Source: Flavobacterium croceum DSM 17960
GTDB lineage: Bacteria; Bacteroidota; Bacteroidia; Flavobacteriales; Flavobacteriaceae
Assembly (NCBI RefSeq): GCF_002917885.1
Contig: NZ_PQNY01000016.1
Location: 1-64,000 of the forward strand
DNA: 64,000 nucleotides
Reading direction: 5' to 3'
The position numbers and the translations under genes were made by a program. The notes beneath the pieces are model-generated. The model was given only the letters and a program-made list of their open reading frames with translations, was not told the origin of the DNA and did not search any database. Positions 45,314-55,545 of this stretch are shown here, one piece after another. Numbering within the stretch: the stretch's first letter is position 1; every line of letters starts with the position of its first letter.

Positions 45314-48300
45314 TTACAAAGCTACAATTTCTACACTATCTCCAATATATACTAATAGTTTTTTTACAACCTTTAGGTTCATAGATTCTATAGTATTTAC
45401 ATAATGAAACATTTGTTGTTTGTGTTTGTCGAGTTTTTGCCCTGTTTTATAGTCTAAGAGTAACACATCATTATTTTTTGTAACTACCATTTTATCGGGT
45501 TTAGAAACGGGTTTTGATTGCTCTATCAATGTGCGTTCGTTGTATACTTTATTTTCGGCTTCAAAAAAACATTGCAATTGCGTATTTGTTACTATATCTA
45601 TAATTTTTTGATAAATAATTTCTCGTTGAGTCTGATTGATAAGTCCTGTTTCTATAGCGTATTCTATGGCATGTTGAATATCTTTTTTGGTATTTATTTT
45701 TGATAGTATTTCGTGTAATGTATTTCCAAAAGCAATAGCATCTTGTTGTGGAGTATTCCACATAAGGCTTTCTCTTTGTGCTATTTTAATATTTTCTGGA
45801 CTTAATATTTTGTCTAGTTGCGGAATTACTTGCACCTCTTTTTTTAAAGTTACAGTTTTAGAAACACGCTCGGCATTACCATATTCAAAAACATTATTTG
45901 CAAGAGAATATTTTTTTTCTTCAATAAATTTTATAAAAAACGATGCCATATTGTTTGGGTAATTACCCTCTTTGTTTTGGGTAACAAGTTGCGAAATTAT
46001 ATGCAATTGTTCTTCGGCTCTGGTAAGCGCCACGTACAAAATATTAATATTGTCGAGTAATTCTTCTTGAGATTTTTCTAAGTATTTTTCGGCACTTTTA
46101 CTGTCAAAATTTAAAATGCCTTTGTTTTTGGCTACCAATATTTTTGACAGTCCCAATTCTTGTTCATTAGCATCGAGCCAAATTTTATCTTGAGGCTTTA
46201 AGGCATAGTTTTCATTAGCAAAAGGGAATATCACTACAGGGAATTCCAAACCTTTTGACTTGTGAATCGTCATGATTTTTATAGCATCTATACCTTCGGG
46301 CAATGGTAAACTTAGCTTGGAACTTTTTTGTTCCCAATAGTATAAAAAGTCAGAAAGCCCAGATTGTTTTTTATTTTGAAATTCTAATACAGTATCCAAA
46401 AAATACTGAATGTAAGCATTGTAATCAGTAGGATTAATAATGCTATTAATAATAAGTTGTACAGTTTCTAAAAGAGATTTTCTTCGTAGTTTTTCAAAAG
46501 AAAACGAATAGCCAAACTTCAAAAGATAGTTTTCAAAATCGTGCTCTTTTTCCAAAGCCATTCCTTGTGAAATAAAACTGTGTGTAGGTATTTTTTCTTT
46601 ATTTTTTTGAGAAAGAAAATACAACAGTTGTGCTTTGGCTTCTAGATTTTGCACATTGTCCAAATAGTACAAAATTTGCACAATTGCTTGCACATCTGAT
46701 GATGCGGCAATAAGCAAACTTTCAGATGAAATAACAGGAATTCCATTTTCGGTTAAAAAATTTGCGAGTAAAACGCCTTGTTCGTTTTTGCGTGTTAAAA
46801 TAACAATTTCATGATTTTGAAATCCATTTTGTTTTACACGATAGATGGTTTGTAAAGTTTCAGCCAAAAAAACATCGTGAGTTTCTACCTCTTCGTCAAT
46901 TTCTTTTTTTTCTGGGATAAACTTTATAGAAACATAACCGCCTTTTTTAGTGTTAATTTCTTGATTGGAATCGTTTTTGTAAAGATTTTTATAATCTGTA
47001 TTTGTGAATTCTTCTGCAATAAATTCAAAAAATTGATTGTTAAATTGTATAATGTTTTCATGGCTTCTAAAATTTTGCTTTAAGCTATCAACTACTTTTT
47101 CTGGGTTTGAAAACGGATTGTTGTTTTTTGACAATTCAATAAATTGTTCAGCCTTACCGCCGCGCCAACGGTATATAGATTGTTTTGGGTCGCCTACAAG
47201 CATAAGACTTCCTTTTTCGCCGTCAATTTCTCCCGAAAGCGCATTGTCTATAAGCGGAATGAGGTTTTCCCACTGCATTATCGAAGTGTCTTGAAATTCA
47301 TCGATAAAAAAATGGCGGTAGCGTTCGCCCATTCGTTCGTAAATAAAAGGTGCCGGTTGGTGCTGAATTTCTTTGTGAATAAGCTTGTTAAATTCTGCTA
47401 TAGAAAGTAGGTTTTGTTCTTTTTGAATTTCGCTGTAATTTTTGCTAATAATTTGCAATAATGAAAGCGGATTAATATTTTTTTGAAAGGCTTCGTAAAA
47501 GTGTTTTTTTTCAAACAATTTATAAATGTAATCAAGCTGTTGTAGTAGCTCGGGTTTTAACGATTCAATTAAATCTTTATCGGGAGCTTTGGCATTAACT
47601 TTTATATCTTCAATATTTTTGTATGTTTTGTTGTTTGGATTAAATTTATTTTGTGCAATACTTTGTATATGTTTTGGAAAATAACTACCAGAAAAAGAAC
47701 TAAGTATAACAGATTTTTCTTCTAAAAAATGCAATATTTGGTTTGCTCGAACTTGGGTGTCTTCTTCTATATTTGTGCAAACTGTTTTTAGGTTTTCTTT
47801 TATTTTAGAAAATTCAGAAAGGGTTTTGTTTTCAAAATGTGTTAGTTCTTCTCGGTTATTTTCGTTCAATATGAGTCTGCCAACATCAAAAATTTCTTTA
47901 GAAATATCCCACGATTTGTCATCGTCTGTTTTTTCCATTGTATAATCGACAAGCAAGTTGGTTAATTCGGCATCTTTTCCAGCTTCAGCAATAATACGGT
48001 CTATGGTTTCTGTAAGCAAAGCTTCGGTTTCCAACGAAACTTCAAATGTAATAGGCAAGCCCAAATCGTGCGCAAAACTTCGTATCACTCTATGTGTAAA
48101 TTTATCGATAGTAGAAATATCAAAAGCAGCATAGTTGTGTATGATAGATTTGATAATATCTTTAGATTTACTTTGAATATCTACAGGCGATAGTTTGGTT
48201 TCTTCGGCGATTTTATTTCGTAATACTTGAGCTTTTTCATCTGGAAAATCTTTGGCAAATTCGTACAAACTTTCAACCACTCTGGTTTTCATTTCGTGTA

Positions 48301-48451
48301 CCGCTTTGTTGGTAAAAGTAATAGCCAAAATATTTCTGTAGGCATCGTTTTTGGGCGATAATAAAATAATTTTCAGGTATTCTTTTACCAACGTAAATGT
48401 TTTACCAGATCCTGCGGAGGCGTTGTAAATTGTAAAAGCTTTTTTATGCAT
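45314..48451 (-). CDS. addA: AddA-like UvrD-family helicase/nuclease
   Basis: 1045-aa superfamily 1 helicase with a C-terminal PD-(D/E)XK nuclease, as in AddA. Walker A ([12 protein letters not shown], Lys17) is at the N-terminus. It has [13 protein letters not shown] for motif [17 protein letters not shown] for motif [18 protein letters not shown] for motif V and [15 protein letters not shown] for motif VI; the nuclease motif is [11 protein letters not shown] near the end. With the AddB-like protein it would form a RecBCD-like complex for repair and degradation of linear DNA; in other bacteria such complexes supply substrates for CRISPR adaptation. Confidence 0.85.
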   Translation of the reverse strand: MHKKAFTIYNASAGSGKTFTLVKEYLKIILLSPKNDAYRNILAITFTNKAVHEMKTRVVESLYEFAKDFPDEKAQVLRNKIAEETKLSPVDIQSKSKDIIKSIIHNYAAFDISTIDKFTHRVIRSFAHDLGLPITFEVSLETEALLTETIDRIIAEAGKDAELTNLLVDYTMEKTDDDKSWDISKEIFDVGRLILNENNREELTHFENKTLSEFSKIKENLKTVCTNIEEDTQVRANQILHFLEEKSVILSSFSGSYFPKHIQSIAQNKFNPNNKTYKNIEDIKVNAKAPDKDLIESLKPELLQQLDYIYKLFEKKHFYEAFQKNINPLSLLQIISKNYSEIQKEQNLLSIAEFNKLIHKEIQHQPAPFIYERMGERYRHFFIDEFQDTSIMQWENLIPLIDNALSGEIDGEKGSLMLVGDPKQSIYRWRGGKAEQFIELSKNNNPFSNPEKVVDSLKQNFRSHENIIQFNNQFFEFIAEEFTNTDYKNLYKNDSNQEINTKKGGYVSIKFIPEKKEIDEEVETHDVFLAETLQTIYRVKQNGFQNHEIVILTRKNEQGVLLANFLTENGIPVISSESLLIAASSDVQAIVQILYYLDNVQNLEAKAQLLYFLSQKNKEKIPTHSFISQGMALEKEHDFENYLLKFGYSFSFEKLRRKSLLETVQLIINSIINPTDYNAYIQYFLDTVLEFQNKKQSGLSDFLYYWEQKSSKLSLPLPEGIDAIKIMTIHKSKGLEFPVVIFPFANENYALKPQDKIWLDANEQELGLSKILVAKNKGILNFDSKSAEKYLEKSQEELLDNINILYVALTRAEEQLHIISQLVTQNKEGNYPNNMASFFIKFIEEKKYSLANNVFEYGNAERVSKTVTLKKEVQVIPQLDKILSPENIKIAQRESLMWNTPQQDAIAFGNTLHEILSKINTKKDIQHAIEYAIETGLINQTQREIIYQKIIDIVTNTQLQCFFEAENKVYNERTLIEQSKPVSKPDKMVVTKNNDVLLLDYKTGQKLDKHKQQMFHYVNTIESMNLKVVKKLLVYIGDSVEIVAL

Positions 48452-48498
48452 TACAAAGAGTATCGATTTTAATTATTTGTTAATTGAAAAATAGTATT

Positions 48499-48529
48499 TT
48501 CTTTTACAAAGTTAAATGTATAACTTTGA
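48499..48529 (+). promoter_or_regulatory. sodB promoter with overlapping dyad
   Basis: TTTC (48499-48502), a 19-base spacer and TAACTTTG (48522-48529) form a near-consensus promoter 29 bases before the ATG. CAAAGTTA (48508-48515) is a perfect inverted copy of the -7 box, giving an 8-6-8 dyad, which suggests a repressor site. Confidence 0.45.
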
Positions 48530-48558
48530 ATTTATTTATTAATTTAAAAAAAGATACT

Positions 48559-49167
48559 ATGGCATTCGAATTACCACAATTACCCTATGCTTATGATGCT
48601 TTGGAGCCTCATATAGACGCTAGAACCATGGAAATACACCATACAAAACACCACCAAGCCTATACTACCAATTTAAATAATGCTATTGCAGGTACAGATT
48701 TGGAAGGAAAAACGATAGAAGTAATTTTAGAAAACTTAGATTCATCTAATGCTGCAGTACGCAACAATGGCGGCGGTTTTTACAATCACAATTTATTTTG
48801 GAAAGTTATGTCGCCAAACGGTGGAGGGCAACCAAGTGGTGAGCTAGCTGCTGCTATTGAAAGAGATTTGGGTGGTTTTGAAGCTTTTAAAACATCATTT
48901 TCAAAAGCAGGAGCTACTCAGTTTGGAAGTGGATGGGCTTGGCTTTGTGTACACAAAGGCGGAAAAGTAGAAGTGTGTTCTACTCCAAATCAAGATAACC
49001 CATTAATGCCGAATGTAAGTTGTGGTGGTTTTCCTATTTTAGGTATGGACGTTTGGGAACATGCTTATTATTTACATTATCAAAATAGAAGACCCGATTA
49101 TATTGAAGCCTTTTTTAATGTAATTAATTGGGCAGAAGTAGAAAAACTATATGCCGAGAATAAATAA
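48559..49167 (+). CDS. sodB: Superoxide dismutase, Fe/Mn family
   Basis: Converts superoxide to oxygen and hydrogen peroxide in the cytoplasm. The 202-aa protein has the metal ligands His27 (MEIHHTKHH), His in [11 protein letters not shown], and Asp and His in [12 protein letters not shown]. The GGGFYNH glycines and the Gln in STPNQDNPL fit the manganese or cambialistic type rather than strict iron enzymes, so the sodB symbol does not settle metal use. ATG 48559 is used because the upstream frame lacks family similarity. Two terminators follow. Confidence 0.95.
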   Translation: MAFELPQLPYAYDALEPHIDARTMEIHHTKHHQAYTTNLNNAIAGTDLEGKTIEVILENLDSSNAAVRNNGGGFYNHNLFWKVMSPNGGGQPSGELAAAIERDLGGFEAFKTSFSKAGATQFGSGWAWLCVHKGGKVEVCSTPNQDNPLMPNVSCGGFPILGMDVWEHAYYLHYQNRRPDYIEAFFNVINWAEVEKLYAENK

Positions 49168-49185
49168 TTTTTAGCATGATTATAC

Positions 49186-49217
49186 AAAAAAAGCAAACCA
49201 TATGGTTTGCTTTTTTT
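49186..49217 (+). terminator. Terminator of sodB
   Basis: AAAAAAAGCAAACC (49186-49199), loop ATAT and GGTTTGCTTTTTTT (49204-49217) form a perfect 14-bp stem 18 bases after the stop. Confidence 0.9.
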
Positions 49218-49246
49218 TATGTTTTTTAATGAAATATAAACAAAAT

Positions 49247-49274
49247 AAAAAAGGTGAATTTCTTCACCTTTTTT
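49247..49274. terminator. Bidirectional terminator between sodB and the PurF-like gene
   Basis: AAAAAAGGTGAA (49247-49258), a four-base loop and TTCACCTTTTTT (49263-49274) form a perfect 12-bp stem with A and T runs on both sides. It can serve both convergent transcripts. The rest of the 235-base gap shows nothing else. Confidence 0.8.
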
Positions 49275-49402
49275 GCCCCAAATCTACCATAAACTTAACC
49301 TACTAATGCTATGGTGATGTAAATGTATAGCAATGATTATTTGCTTCAAAAAAAATTAGATAAACTACATTAAAAGTCGTTAAACTGAATAAAAAACAAG
49401 GT

Positions 49403-51301
49403 TTAGTATGCTCTAGAGTTAATTCCTTCATAAAAATTGATAAATGCCTTGTTTACCACTCTATTACCGCCAGCTGTTGGATAGTTTCCTGTAAAATACC
49501 AATCGCCTAAATTTTTGGGACATGCTTTGTGCAAATTCTCTACAGACTGATATACAATCTTTACTTCTGCTTGGATATCATTAGTAACTAACATTTCGGC
49601 AATTTTATGTGCTATTTCTTCATCAGAAAATGAAGCATAAATATCTTTTACATGATTTTTAATTTCTGTATCGGGTAATGTTTCTTGCTTTTTACATTTT
49701 AAATAAACAGACTCAATGATGCTTTGTTTGTTTTGCTCTTGTAATAGTGCAATAGCAGCTCTAAAAGCTACAAACCCTTCTAGTGTAGACATGTCGATAC
49801 CATAACAATCGGGATACCTTATTTGTGGAGCCGATGATACAATCAGTATTTTTTTTGGTTTTAACCTATCTAGCATTTTTAAAATACTTTGTTTTAATGT
49901 GGTTCCTCGCACAATACTGTCGTCTATAATAACCAAATTGTCTGTAGGTTTGATAACACCATAAGTTACATCATATACATGAGCTACCATATCATCTCGG
50001 TTGCTATCATCGGTAATAAAAGTGCGTAATTTGGCGTCTTTTATAGCTATTTTTTCGGTTCGTATTTTTACCGAAAGTATTTCTTCTAGTTTTTCTTTTG
50101 TTAGTGTTTTTCTATGGTCTAGTATAAATTGATTTTTTCGTTGGTTAAGAAAATCATTTGCTTGCTCTACCATTCCAAAAAAAGAGGTTTCTGCCGTATT
50201 GGGTATGTACGAAAAAACAGTGTTATCTGTATCAAAATCTATAGCTTCTAGTACTTTTGGCATTATAAGTTTGCCTAAATCTTTTCGCTCCTGATAAATT
50301 TCTGCATCGCTTCCTCTAGAAAAATAAATGCGTTCAAAAGAACAGGCTTTGTTTTCAGTTGGAGGTATAATCTCAGCGATTGAAACTTCTGTGTTTTTTT
50401 TAATAATAATTGCATTTCCTGGGGTTAATTCTTTAACATCTTCAAAATTTACATTAAATACAGTTTGAATTACAGGACGTTCAGAAGCTACTACTACAAT
50501 TTCTTCATCTTCATAATAGTAAGCTGGGCGTATTCCTGCAGGATCTCTAAAAACAAAAGCATCACCATGACCCAATAATCCTGCTATAGCATAACCACCA
50601 TCCCAATTTTTGGAAGCTCGTTTTAATATTCGTTGTATGTTTAATTTTTCAATAATTACTCCAGAAGCTTCTTTTTTATTAAGTCCTTTGTTTTTGCAAT
50701 CGAAATATAAATCGGTAACTTCTTCGTCTAGAAAATGACCTATTTTTTCCATTACGGTAACAGTGTCTGCCATTTCTTTTGGATGTTGCCCTATAGCAAC
50801 CAAACTGTCAAAGAGTTGTTTAACGTTGGTCATGTTAAAGTTTCCAGCCACAATAAGGTTTCTGTGCATCCAATTGTTTTGTCGTAAAAAGGGATGTACG
50901 CTTTCAATGTTATTTTTCCCAAAAGTACCATACCGAACGTGTCCTAAAAAGAGTTCTCCAATATAAGGAATGTGTTTTTTTTGCAACGGAACGTTATCGA
51001 TATATTCTGGGTGTTGCTGTAGTTCTTGTTCTACTCGTGTATTAATTTGATGAAAAACATCTTGTATAGGCTGAGAATCGTTAGAACGAATACGGCTTAT
51101 ATAGCGTTGTCCTGGTTCTACATCAAGTTTTATAGAAGCTAACCCTGCACCGTCTTGCCCACGGTTGTGTTGTTTTTCCATGAGTAGATACATTTTTTGT
51201 ATGCCATAAAATGCAGAGCCGTATTTTTGTTTATAATAGTTTAATGGTTTTTTGAGTCTTAATAATGCTATGCCGCATTCGTGTTTAATAGCCTCGCTCA
51301 T
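49403..51301 (-). CDS. PurF-like amidophosphoribosyltransferase
   Basis: 632-aa class II glutamine amidotransferase fused to a phosphoribosyltransferase domain. The N-terminal Ntn domain has a likely nucleophile Cys9 in IKHECGIALLR (normally exposed by removing the preceding residues) and the NRGQDGAG and LFLGHVRYGTFG motifs; the PRPP-binding motif VIIDDSIVRGTTLK marks the second domain. It is longer than standard PurF (about 470-510 aa). Reaction by family: glutamine plus PRPP to 5-phosphoribosylamine, the first step of purine synthesis. Whether it is the main PurF or a paralogue is unclear. ATG 51301 is used. Confidence 0.85.
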   Translation of the reverse strand: MSEAIKHECGIALLRLKKPLNYYKQKYGSAFYGIQKMYLLMEKQHNRGQDGAGLASIKLDVEPGQRYISRIRSNDSQPIQDVFHQINTRVEQELQQHPEYIDNVPLQKKHIPYIGELFLGHVRYGTFGKNNIESVHPFLRQNNWMHRNLIVAGNFNMTNVKQLFDSLVAIGQHPKEMADTVTVMEKIGHFLDEEVTDLYFDCKNKGLNKKEASGVIIEKLNIQRILKRASKNWDGGYAIAGLLGHGDAFVFRDPAGIRPAYYYEDEEIVVVASERPVIQTVFNVNFEDVKELTPGNAIIIKKNTEVSIAEIIPPTENKACSFERIYFSRGSDAEIYQERKDLGKLIMPKVLEAIDFDTDNTVFSYIPNTAETSFFGMVEQANDFLNQRKNQFILDHRKTLTKEKLEEILSVKIRTEKIAIKDAKLRTFITDDSNRDDMVAHVYDVTYGVIKPTDNLVIIDDSIVRGTTLKQSILKMLDRLKPKKILIVSSAPQIRYPDCYGIDMSTLEGFVAFRAAIALLQEQNKQSIIESVYLKCKKQETLPDTEIKNHVKDIYASFSDEEIAHKIAEMLVTNDIQAEVKIVYQSVENLHKACPKNLGDWYFTGNYPTAGGNRVVNKAFINFYEGINSRAY

Positions 51302-51327
51302 AGTAGTTGTGTTGTTGTGTGTTGTAG

Positions 51328-51354
51328 AAAAAAACGCCACAAAATTTGTGGCGT
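51328..51354 (-). terminator. Terminator of the PfkB-family kinase gene
   Basis: ACGCCACAA (51334-51342) and TTGTGGCGT (51346-51354) form a 9-bp stem. On the minus strand it is followed by a T run (51334-51328). It lies ten bases after the kinase stop. Confidence 0.85.
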
Positions 51355-51363
51355 AGTATTGTA

Positions 51364-52287
51364 TTAAAGTTCTATTTCAAATTGAGTAAGAGATTTAAAC
51401 TGTTTTAGTCTTTCTTTTACTTCTTGTTCGTTTAGCGTTAGCATACGTTCTGTTCCAAATTTTTCTACACAAAAAGAAGCTAAATTAGAACCTTGAATAA
51501 TTGCATTTTTCATGTTGCTGAACGAAATGTTTTCGCTTTGTGCAATATATCCTGAAAAACCTCCAGCAAATGTATCGCCTGCACCTGTTGGGTCGAATAC
51601 TTCTTCAAGAGGTAGGGCAGGAGCAAAAAAAACTTCTTTATTGTGAAATAATAGAGCCCCGTGTTCACCTTTTTTGATAACTACATATTTTGGACCCATG
51701 TTGTGAATTTTTGCAGCAGCTTTTACTAGAGAGTATTCGCCAGAAAGTTGGCGTGCTTCCTCATCATTTATAGTAATAACATCTACACGTTTTATTACTT
51801 CAAGAAGTTCTGTAAGTGCGCAGTCCATCCAAAAGTTCATAGTATCTAATACAACAAGTTTTGGAGTACTAGTAAGTTGATCAAGTACAGAACTTTGCAC
51901 CAATGGATGTAAGTTTCCTAGCATTACTACATCGGAATCTGTAAAATTTTGTGGAACAACAGGTTTAAAATCTGCTAATACGTTAAGCTCTGTAACCAAA
52001 GTATCACGAGAGTTTAAATCGTTGTGGTAACGTCCGCTCCAGAAAAAAGTTTTTCCTCCTTTTACTATTTCTATACCAGAAATATCAATACCTCTGGAGG
52101 TTAGTAAATCTAGATATTCTTGCGGAAAATCGTCTCCAACAACCGATACAATGGCAGATTTTACATTAAAATGAGATGCAGATAGCCCAATAAATGTTCC
52201 TGCACCACCCAAAATTTTATCGGTTTTTCCAAAAGGGGTTTCTATAGCATCAAAAGCTACAGTTCCTACTATTAATAATTTATTCAT
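51364..52287 (-). CDS. PfkB-family carbohydrate kinase
   Basis: 307-aa ribokinase-like sugar or nucleoside kinase. It has the N-terminal glycine-rich substrate loop (KILGGAGTFIGLSASHF) and the C-terminal signature FDPTGAGDTFAGGFSGYIA, with the catalytic Asp and the anion hole. ATG 52287 is used because VGTVAFDAIETPFG is the expected first strand. The substrate cannot be read from sequence. A terminator follows, then the PurF-like gene. Confidence 0.9.
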   Translation of the reverse strand: MNKLLIVGTVAFDAIETPFGKTDKILGGAGTFIGLSASHFNVKSAIVSVVGDDFPQEYLDLLTSRGIDISGIEIVKGGKTFFWSGRYHNDLNSRDTLVTELNVLADFKPVVPQNFTDSDVVMLGNLHPLVQSSVLDQLTSTPKLVVLDTMNFWMDCALTELLEVIKRVDVITINDEEARQLSGEYSLVKAAAKIHNMGPKYVVIKKGEHGALLFHNKEVFFAPALPLEEVFDPTGAGDTFAGGFSGYIAQSENISFSNMKNAIIQGSNLASFCVEKFGTERMLTLNEQEVKERLKQFKSLTQFEIEL

Positions 52288-52344
52288 GCTATGAAATTGT
52301 AAATAAGCTGCAAAGATACTTTTTTGCAATGAAAGATAAAAAAT

Positions 52345-53013
52345 TTAAAGCATCATTCCTTTTTGTTTGGCTAGAACAACAAGTTCTTCGTTGGTAGCTT
52401 GGGGTATTTCGAGTAATTCTTTCATTTCTGCAATGCGCTCGTGTACATATTGAGATGATAGTATAGGAATGTATAAAGCTATATCGTCTGCATCAATTCC
52501 TTTGTTTAAATAAAACAAAATTTGTTTATTAATTACATCTGTATACACTATTTCCGATTGCATTAAATTGAGATAGTTGTTTACCGCATCGCTGTAATAA
52601 AATTGGTTTTGTAAAACAGATTGTATTGCCAATTTCATTGTTTCAAACGTTAAATCGCTTTTTATTATGAGTCCAATAGGATTTATTTCGTCAATTACTT
52701 TTTCTACTTTAAGCCTTTCATCGTGCATGGTTAGCAGAATAATTTTGCATAAAGGCATTTTTTCTTTTAAAAGTTTTGCCAAATCTTCTCCAGATAAAAT
52801 GTTTTTTTCTGGGTATGCAGGCATACTTATATCTAAAAAAGCAATATCAAATTCTACGGGAGGGTTTGTAATTATTTTGTAGCCTGTTTTACAGTCTGTA
52901 GCTTCAAATGTGGTAAATTCAAACTTCTTTTTTGGGTATAATTTCAACCCGTTTTTATACCCTAAAATAATAAAGGGATGATCATCTACGATAAGAACAT
53001 TAATGTTTTTCAT
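52345..53013 (-). CDS. Response regulator with divergent output domain
   Basis: 222-aa regulator with a typical receiver: acidic pair in VLIVDDHPF and phospho-acceptor Asp61 in FLDISMP, followed by the conserved Thr (LLTMHD) and Lys (GLIIKSDL) positions. The C-terminal part (about 150-222) is helical but lacks a clear LuxR/GerE signature. Its start lies within the end of the kinase gene (14-bp overlap), so it is the cognate partner of that kinase. Confidence 0.88.
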   Translation of the reverse strand: MKNINVLIVDDHPFIILGYKNGLKLYPKKKFEFTTFEATDCKTGYKIITNPPVEFDIAFLDISMPAYPEKNILSGEDLAKLLKEKMPLCKIILLTMHDERLKVEKVIDEINPIGLIIKSDLTFETMKLAIQSVLQNQFYYSDAVNNYLNLMQSEIVYTDVINKQILFYLNKGIDADDIALYIPILSSQYVHERIAEMKELLEIPQATNEELVVLAKQKGMML

Positions 53014-55060
53014 CTTTATTGTTTGCTTTTTTAAACGGAACAACCAAAACACTCACCGTTCCTTTGCCTTTTTCCGATTTTATTTCAAAAATTCCTCCGC
53101 TTTCTTTGGCTCTAGAATTCATGTTTTTTATGCCAATACCTTTACTTTTTTTATTGCTGTTAAAGCCAATACCGTTATCAGATATTTTGAGTACTAAGTT
53201 ACTGTTTTTGTCTTTAAAAAATTCAATTTTAATCAGGGTAGCTTGTGCATATTTGTTTATGTTTTGTAAGCTTTCTTGTAAAATCCTATAAATGTTGATT
53301 TTTGAAACATTGGAAATATTGTCCCAATTTATTTCTTTATCTATATTTACTGTAAGTTTAGCTGTGTTAATTTTTTTCTGATCTTGTAAAAGATTGTTTA
53401 CAATGGCCAAAAAATTGTTTATTAACGATTCGTTTTCTCTACTTAATTCGTGCGATATTTCTCTTAAATCGTTTTCAATAATTTTTAGTTCATTAATATA
53501 TTGAAGCCTGTGTTGTATAGCCTCTGGAGTGTTATCGTAATTTAAGCTATCCAAATTAAAGCGTAGACCAAAAATGCGACCAAGTAATCCGTCGTGAATT
53601 TCTTTAGCAATTCGTTTTCGTTCTACATCTTTTCCTTCATCAATTTTTGATTGTTGAGATATGATAAGTTTGTAAATGTCTTCGTTTGCTTTTTGTTGTG
53701 CTTGTTTGTATTCGAGTTCTTTCGTCTTTGCTATTTGATTTTTAATAATATAAACACCAATACCAAACAGTACACTTATAAAAAGATATACTAAAATGTA
53801 GTTCTTTTCTTTTTCAATAACACCTTTCTCTTGAATAATTTCATCAGTTTCTAGCTGTATTCTAGCAAAGTGGTCTTTGTTTTTTCGTTCGAGTATTTGT
53901 AAACTGTCATTTAATGCAATATACTCTTCGCTATACTTAAAAGCATTTTTAACATCTACTTCACTAGCTTGTTGTAACGCTCCCATAATGTCTCGCACTA
54001 CACCTGTTTTTTTAGAAGTAGAAAGAGCCAGAAAAGCATATTTTTTGGCTTCTTTAATTTGATTTATTTTTAAATAATATTTCGACAAATTCATATAACT
54101 GTTAGTAACAGCAAACATGTTTTTGTTGGTTTCTCTTATTTGTAGCGCCTCATAAAATAAATCTGGGAGTTGTGTAAAATCTTTAATTTGAAGTTTACAA
54201 AAAGCCATGTTATCAACAACGTTTGAATAAAGTACTGGATTGTTGTTTATTAATTTATTGTCAGGATAAAGAGCTTTTTTGTAGTAATTAATAGCTTCAT
54301 TATATTTTCGCATATCTTGATATACTACACCAATGTTACTTAAACAAATACTCGAAAAAGATTCTTCTTTTTCGTTAGGTATTTTTTTTGCGTTTTCGAG
54401 AGCTTTATTAAAGTATTCCAGTGCTCTGTCATATTCTCTCAAATCTCGAGCAACTCGCCCTTGTTCATTATAAATAAGTTGCAGGTTTTGATAGTCATTA
54501 ACCGATTTATAATAATTAGCCGCTAGTGATAGGTTTAATTCGGCACCATTGAATTCGCCTATTAAGTGTTGTGCATAAGCTTTACTATATAATACATAAG
54601 CGTAGTTCTCTTTATCATTAATAGCTTTGTAAAATTTTTCAGCTTTTACATAATGGTAAAAAGCACTATCATAAATTTCTCTTTCTCTATAATCTGAAGC
54701 TAAATATCTATTAGCATGTGCTAAATATAAAGTATCTTTAGTTTCTGTAGCCTCTCTAAGTAATTGTATAGAAGTTTTTCTTACATCTTTTTGATTGTAA
54801 TTTGCAAAATAATAATTTGCTAGTTTTGACAAATTTTCTTTTCGAAGTTTTGGGTTTTGAAGTTCTTTTGTAAGTGTGAAAAGGCTATCAAGTATTTCTT
54901 TTTTTTGTTGAGTAGATAGTTTTGGGTTTTCTATTTTTTTATACCCTTTGGTAATACTATCTGAGATTTTCATTTGCTGTAATTTTGTGTTTTGTTGCGT
55001 ACAAGAAACAAAATAGAAAAGCAGAAGGAGGAGAGCTCGTATGAATAAAGGTTTTTTCAA
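53000..55060 (-). CDS. TPR-containing sensor histidine kinase lipoprotein
   Basis: 686-aa kinase. The N-terminus MKKPLFIRALLLLLFYFVSC is a lipoprotein signal, which favours the TTG start at 55060 over an earlier TTG inside a terminator stem. About residues 60-380 hold tetratricopeptide repeats outside the membrane (YYKSVNDYQN, YDRALEYFNKALENAK, YNEAINYYKKALY). One transmembrane helix (ILVYLFISVLFGIGVYII) and a coiled linker lead to a HisKA_3 domain with His489 (RIAKEIHDGLLGRI) and an ATPase (SDNGIGF, KGIGIKNM). It overlaps the response regulator gene and follows the 56-aa peptide gene. Confidence 0.9.
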   Translation of the reverse strand: MKKPLFIRALLLLLFYFVSCTQQNTKLQQMKISDSITKGYKKIENPKLSTQQKKEILDSLFTLTKELQNPKLRKENLSKLANYYFANYNQKDVRKTSIQLLREATETKDTLYLAHANRYLASDYREREIYDSAFYHYVKAEKFYKAINDKENYAYVLYSKAYAQHLIGEFNGAELNLSLAANYYKSVNDYQNLQLIYNEQGRVARDLREYDRALEYFNKALENAKKIPNEKEESFSSICLSNIGVVYQDMRKYNEAINYYKKALYPDNKLINNNPVLYSNVVDNMAFCKLQIKDFTQLPDLFYEALQIRETNKNMFAVTNSYMNLSKYYLKINQIKEAKKYAFLALSTSKKTGVVRDIMGALQQASEVDVKNAFKYSEEYIALNDSLQILERKNKDHFARIQLETDEIIQEKGVIEKEKNYILVYLFISVLFGIGVYIIKNQIAKTKELEYKQAQQKANEDIYKLIISQQSKIDEGKDVERKRIAKEIHDGLLGRIFGLRFNLDSLNYDNTPEAIQHRLQYINELKIIENDLREISHELSRENESLINNFLAIVNNLLQDQKKINTAKLTVNIDKEINWDNISNVSKINIYRILQESLQNINKYAQATLIKIEFFKDKNSNLVLKISDNGIGFNSNKKSKGIGIKNMNSRAKESGGIFEIKSEKGKGTVSVLVVPFKKANNKDEKH

Positions 55061-55062
55061 AT

Positions 55063-55098
55063 AAAAAAGGATATTTTGTAACAAAAATATCCTTTTTT
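55063..55098 (-). terminator. Terminator between the peptide gene and the kinase gene
   Basis: AAAAAAGGATATTTT (55063-55077) and AAAATATCCTTTTTT (55084-55098) form a perfect 15-bp stem with a six-base loop. On the minus strand it comes 32 bases after the peptide stop, and its T run ends two bases before the TTG start of the kinase gene. Kinase expression from the peptide promoter would need read-through. Confidence 0.8.
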
Positions 55099-55130
55099 AT
55101 TTGAAAAACAAGTATTGTAAATTCTGAAAA

Positions 55131-55301
55131 TTAGAATGGTCTTACACCTGTAGTTAATCCTCTACCTCCTGTATCAGCAGTTCTTGTAGAAAGAGCAACT
55201 TTGTTGTTTGATTTTTTTGTTGCTTTTGCTGGAGTAGCAAATGAAGTTAAACCAACTGTTAAAGTAGCAACTAAAGCGAAAGTAGCGATTAAATTTTTCA
55301 T
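55131..55301 (-). CDS. 56-aa exported peptide
   Basis: Short gene with a clear signal peptide (MKNLIATFALVATLTVGLTS, then FATPAKA as a likely cleavage region) and a mature part of roughly 29 aa. This is basic at first (TKKSNNK) and ends in the glycine/arginine-rich TADTGGRGLTTGVRPF. I do not recognise the family. A long leader of about 90 bases precedes it, with a weak promoter, and a strong terminator follows. It lies directly upstream of the TPR sensor kinase, so a signalling role is possible but unproven; a structural or hypothetical secreted peptide is the plain alternative. Confidence 0.75.
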   Translation of the reverse strand: MKNLIATFALVATLTVGLTSFATPAKATKKSNNKVALSTRTADTGGRGLTTGVRPF

Positions 55302-55545
55302 AATTTTTTGTATTTTTATAAGTTTAATTAAATAATTTCTTTACTTTTGTGAAAGACTTTGTTAATTTTTTGTGCTTTCAACGATGTAAAAGTATAACAG
55401 AAATATTAGTTGTAAACTAAATATTATGCGTTTTAAGTAGATACGCTACAACCTTTAGTGTATTGATAGGGTAATCGAGTAAATGTAAAATTTATTCGAC
55501 GAAAATGTATTTTAACTAAAAATTGTGGGTTTTTTCGTATTAGTA

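Noticed and set aside
42554..48451. Long open frames opposite ompA, kbl and addA
   Set aside because: They lie in frames opposite well-supported genes, lack domains and follow codon bias shadows.
55060..55084. Earlier TTG at 55084 as kinase start
   Set aside because: It lies at the edge of the terminator stem and adds residues before a complete lipoprotein signal; the TTG at 55060 gives MKKPLFIRALLLLL.
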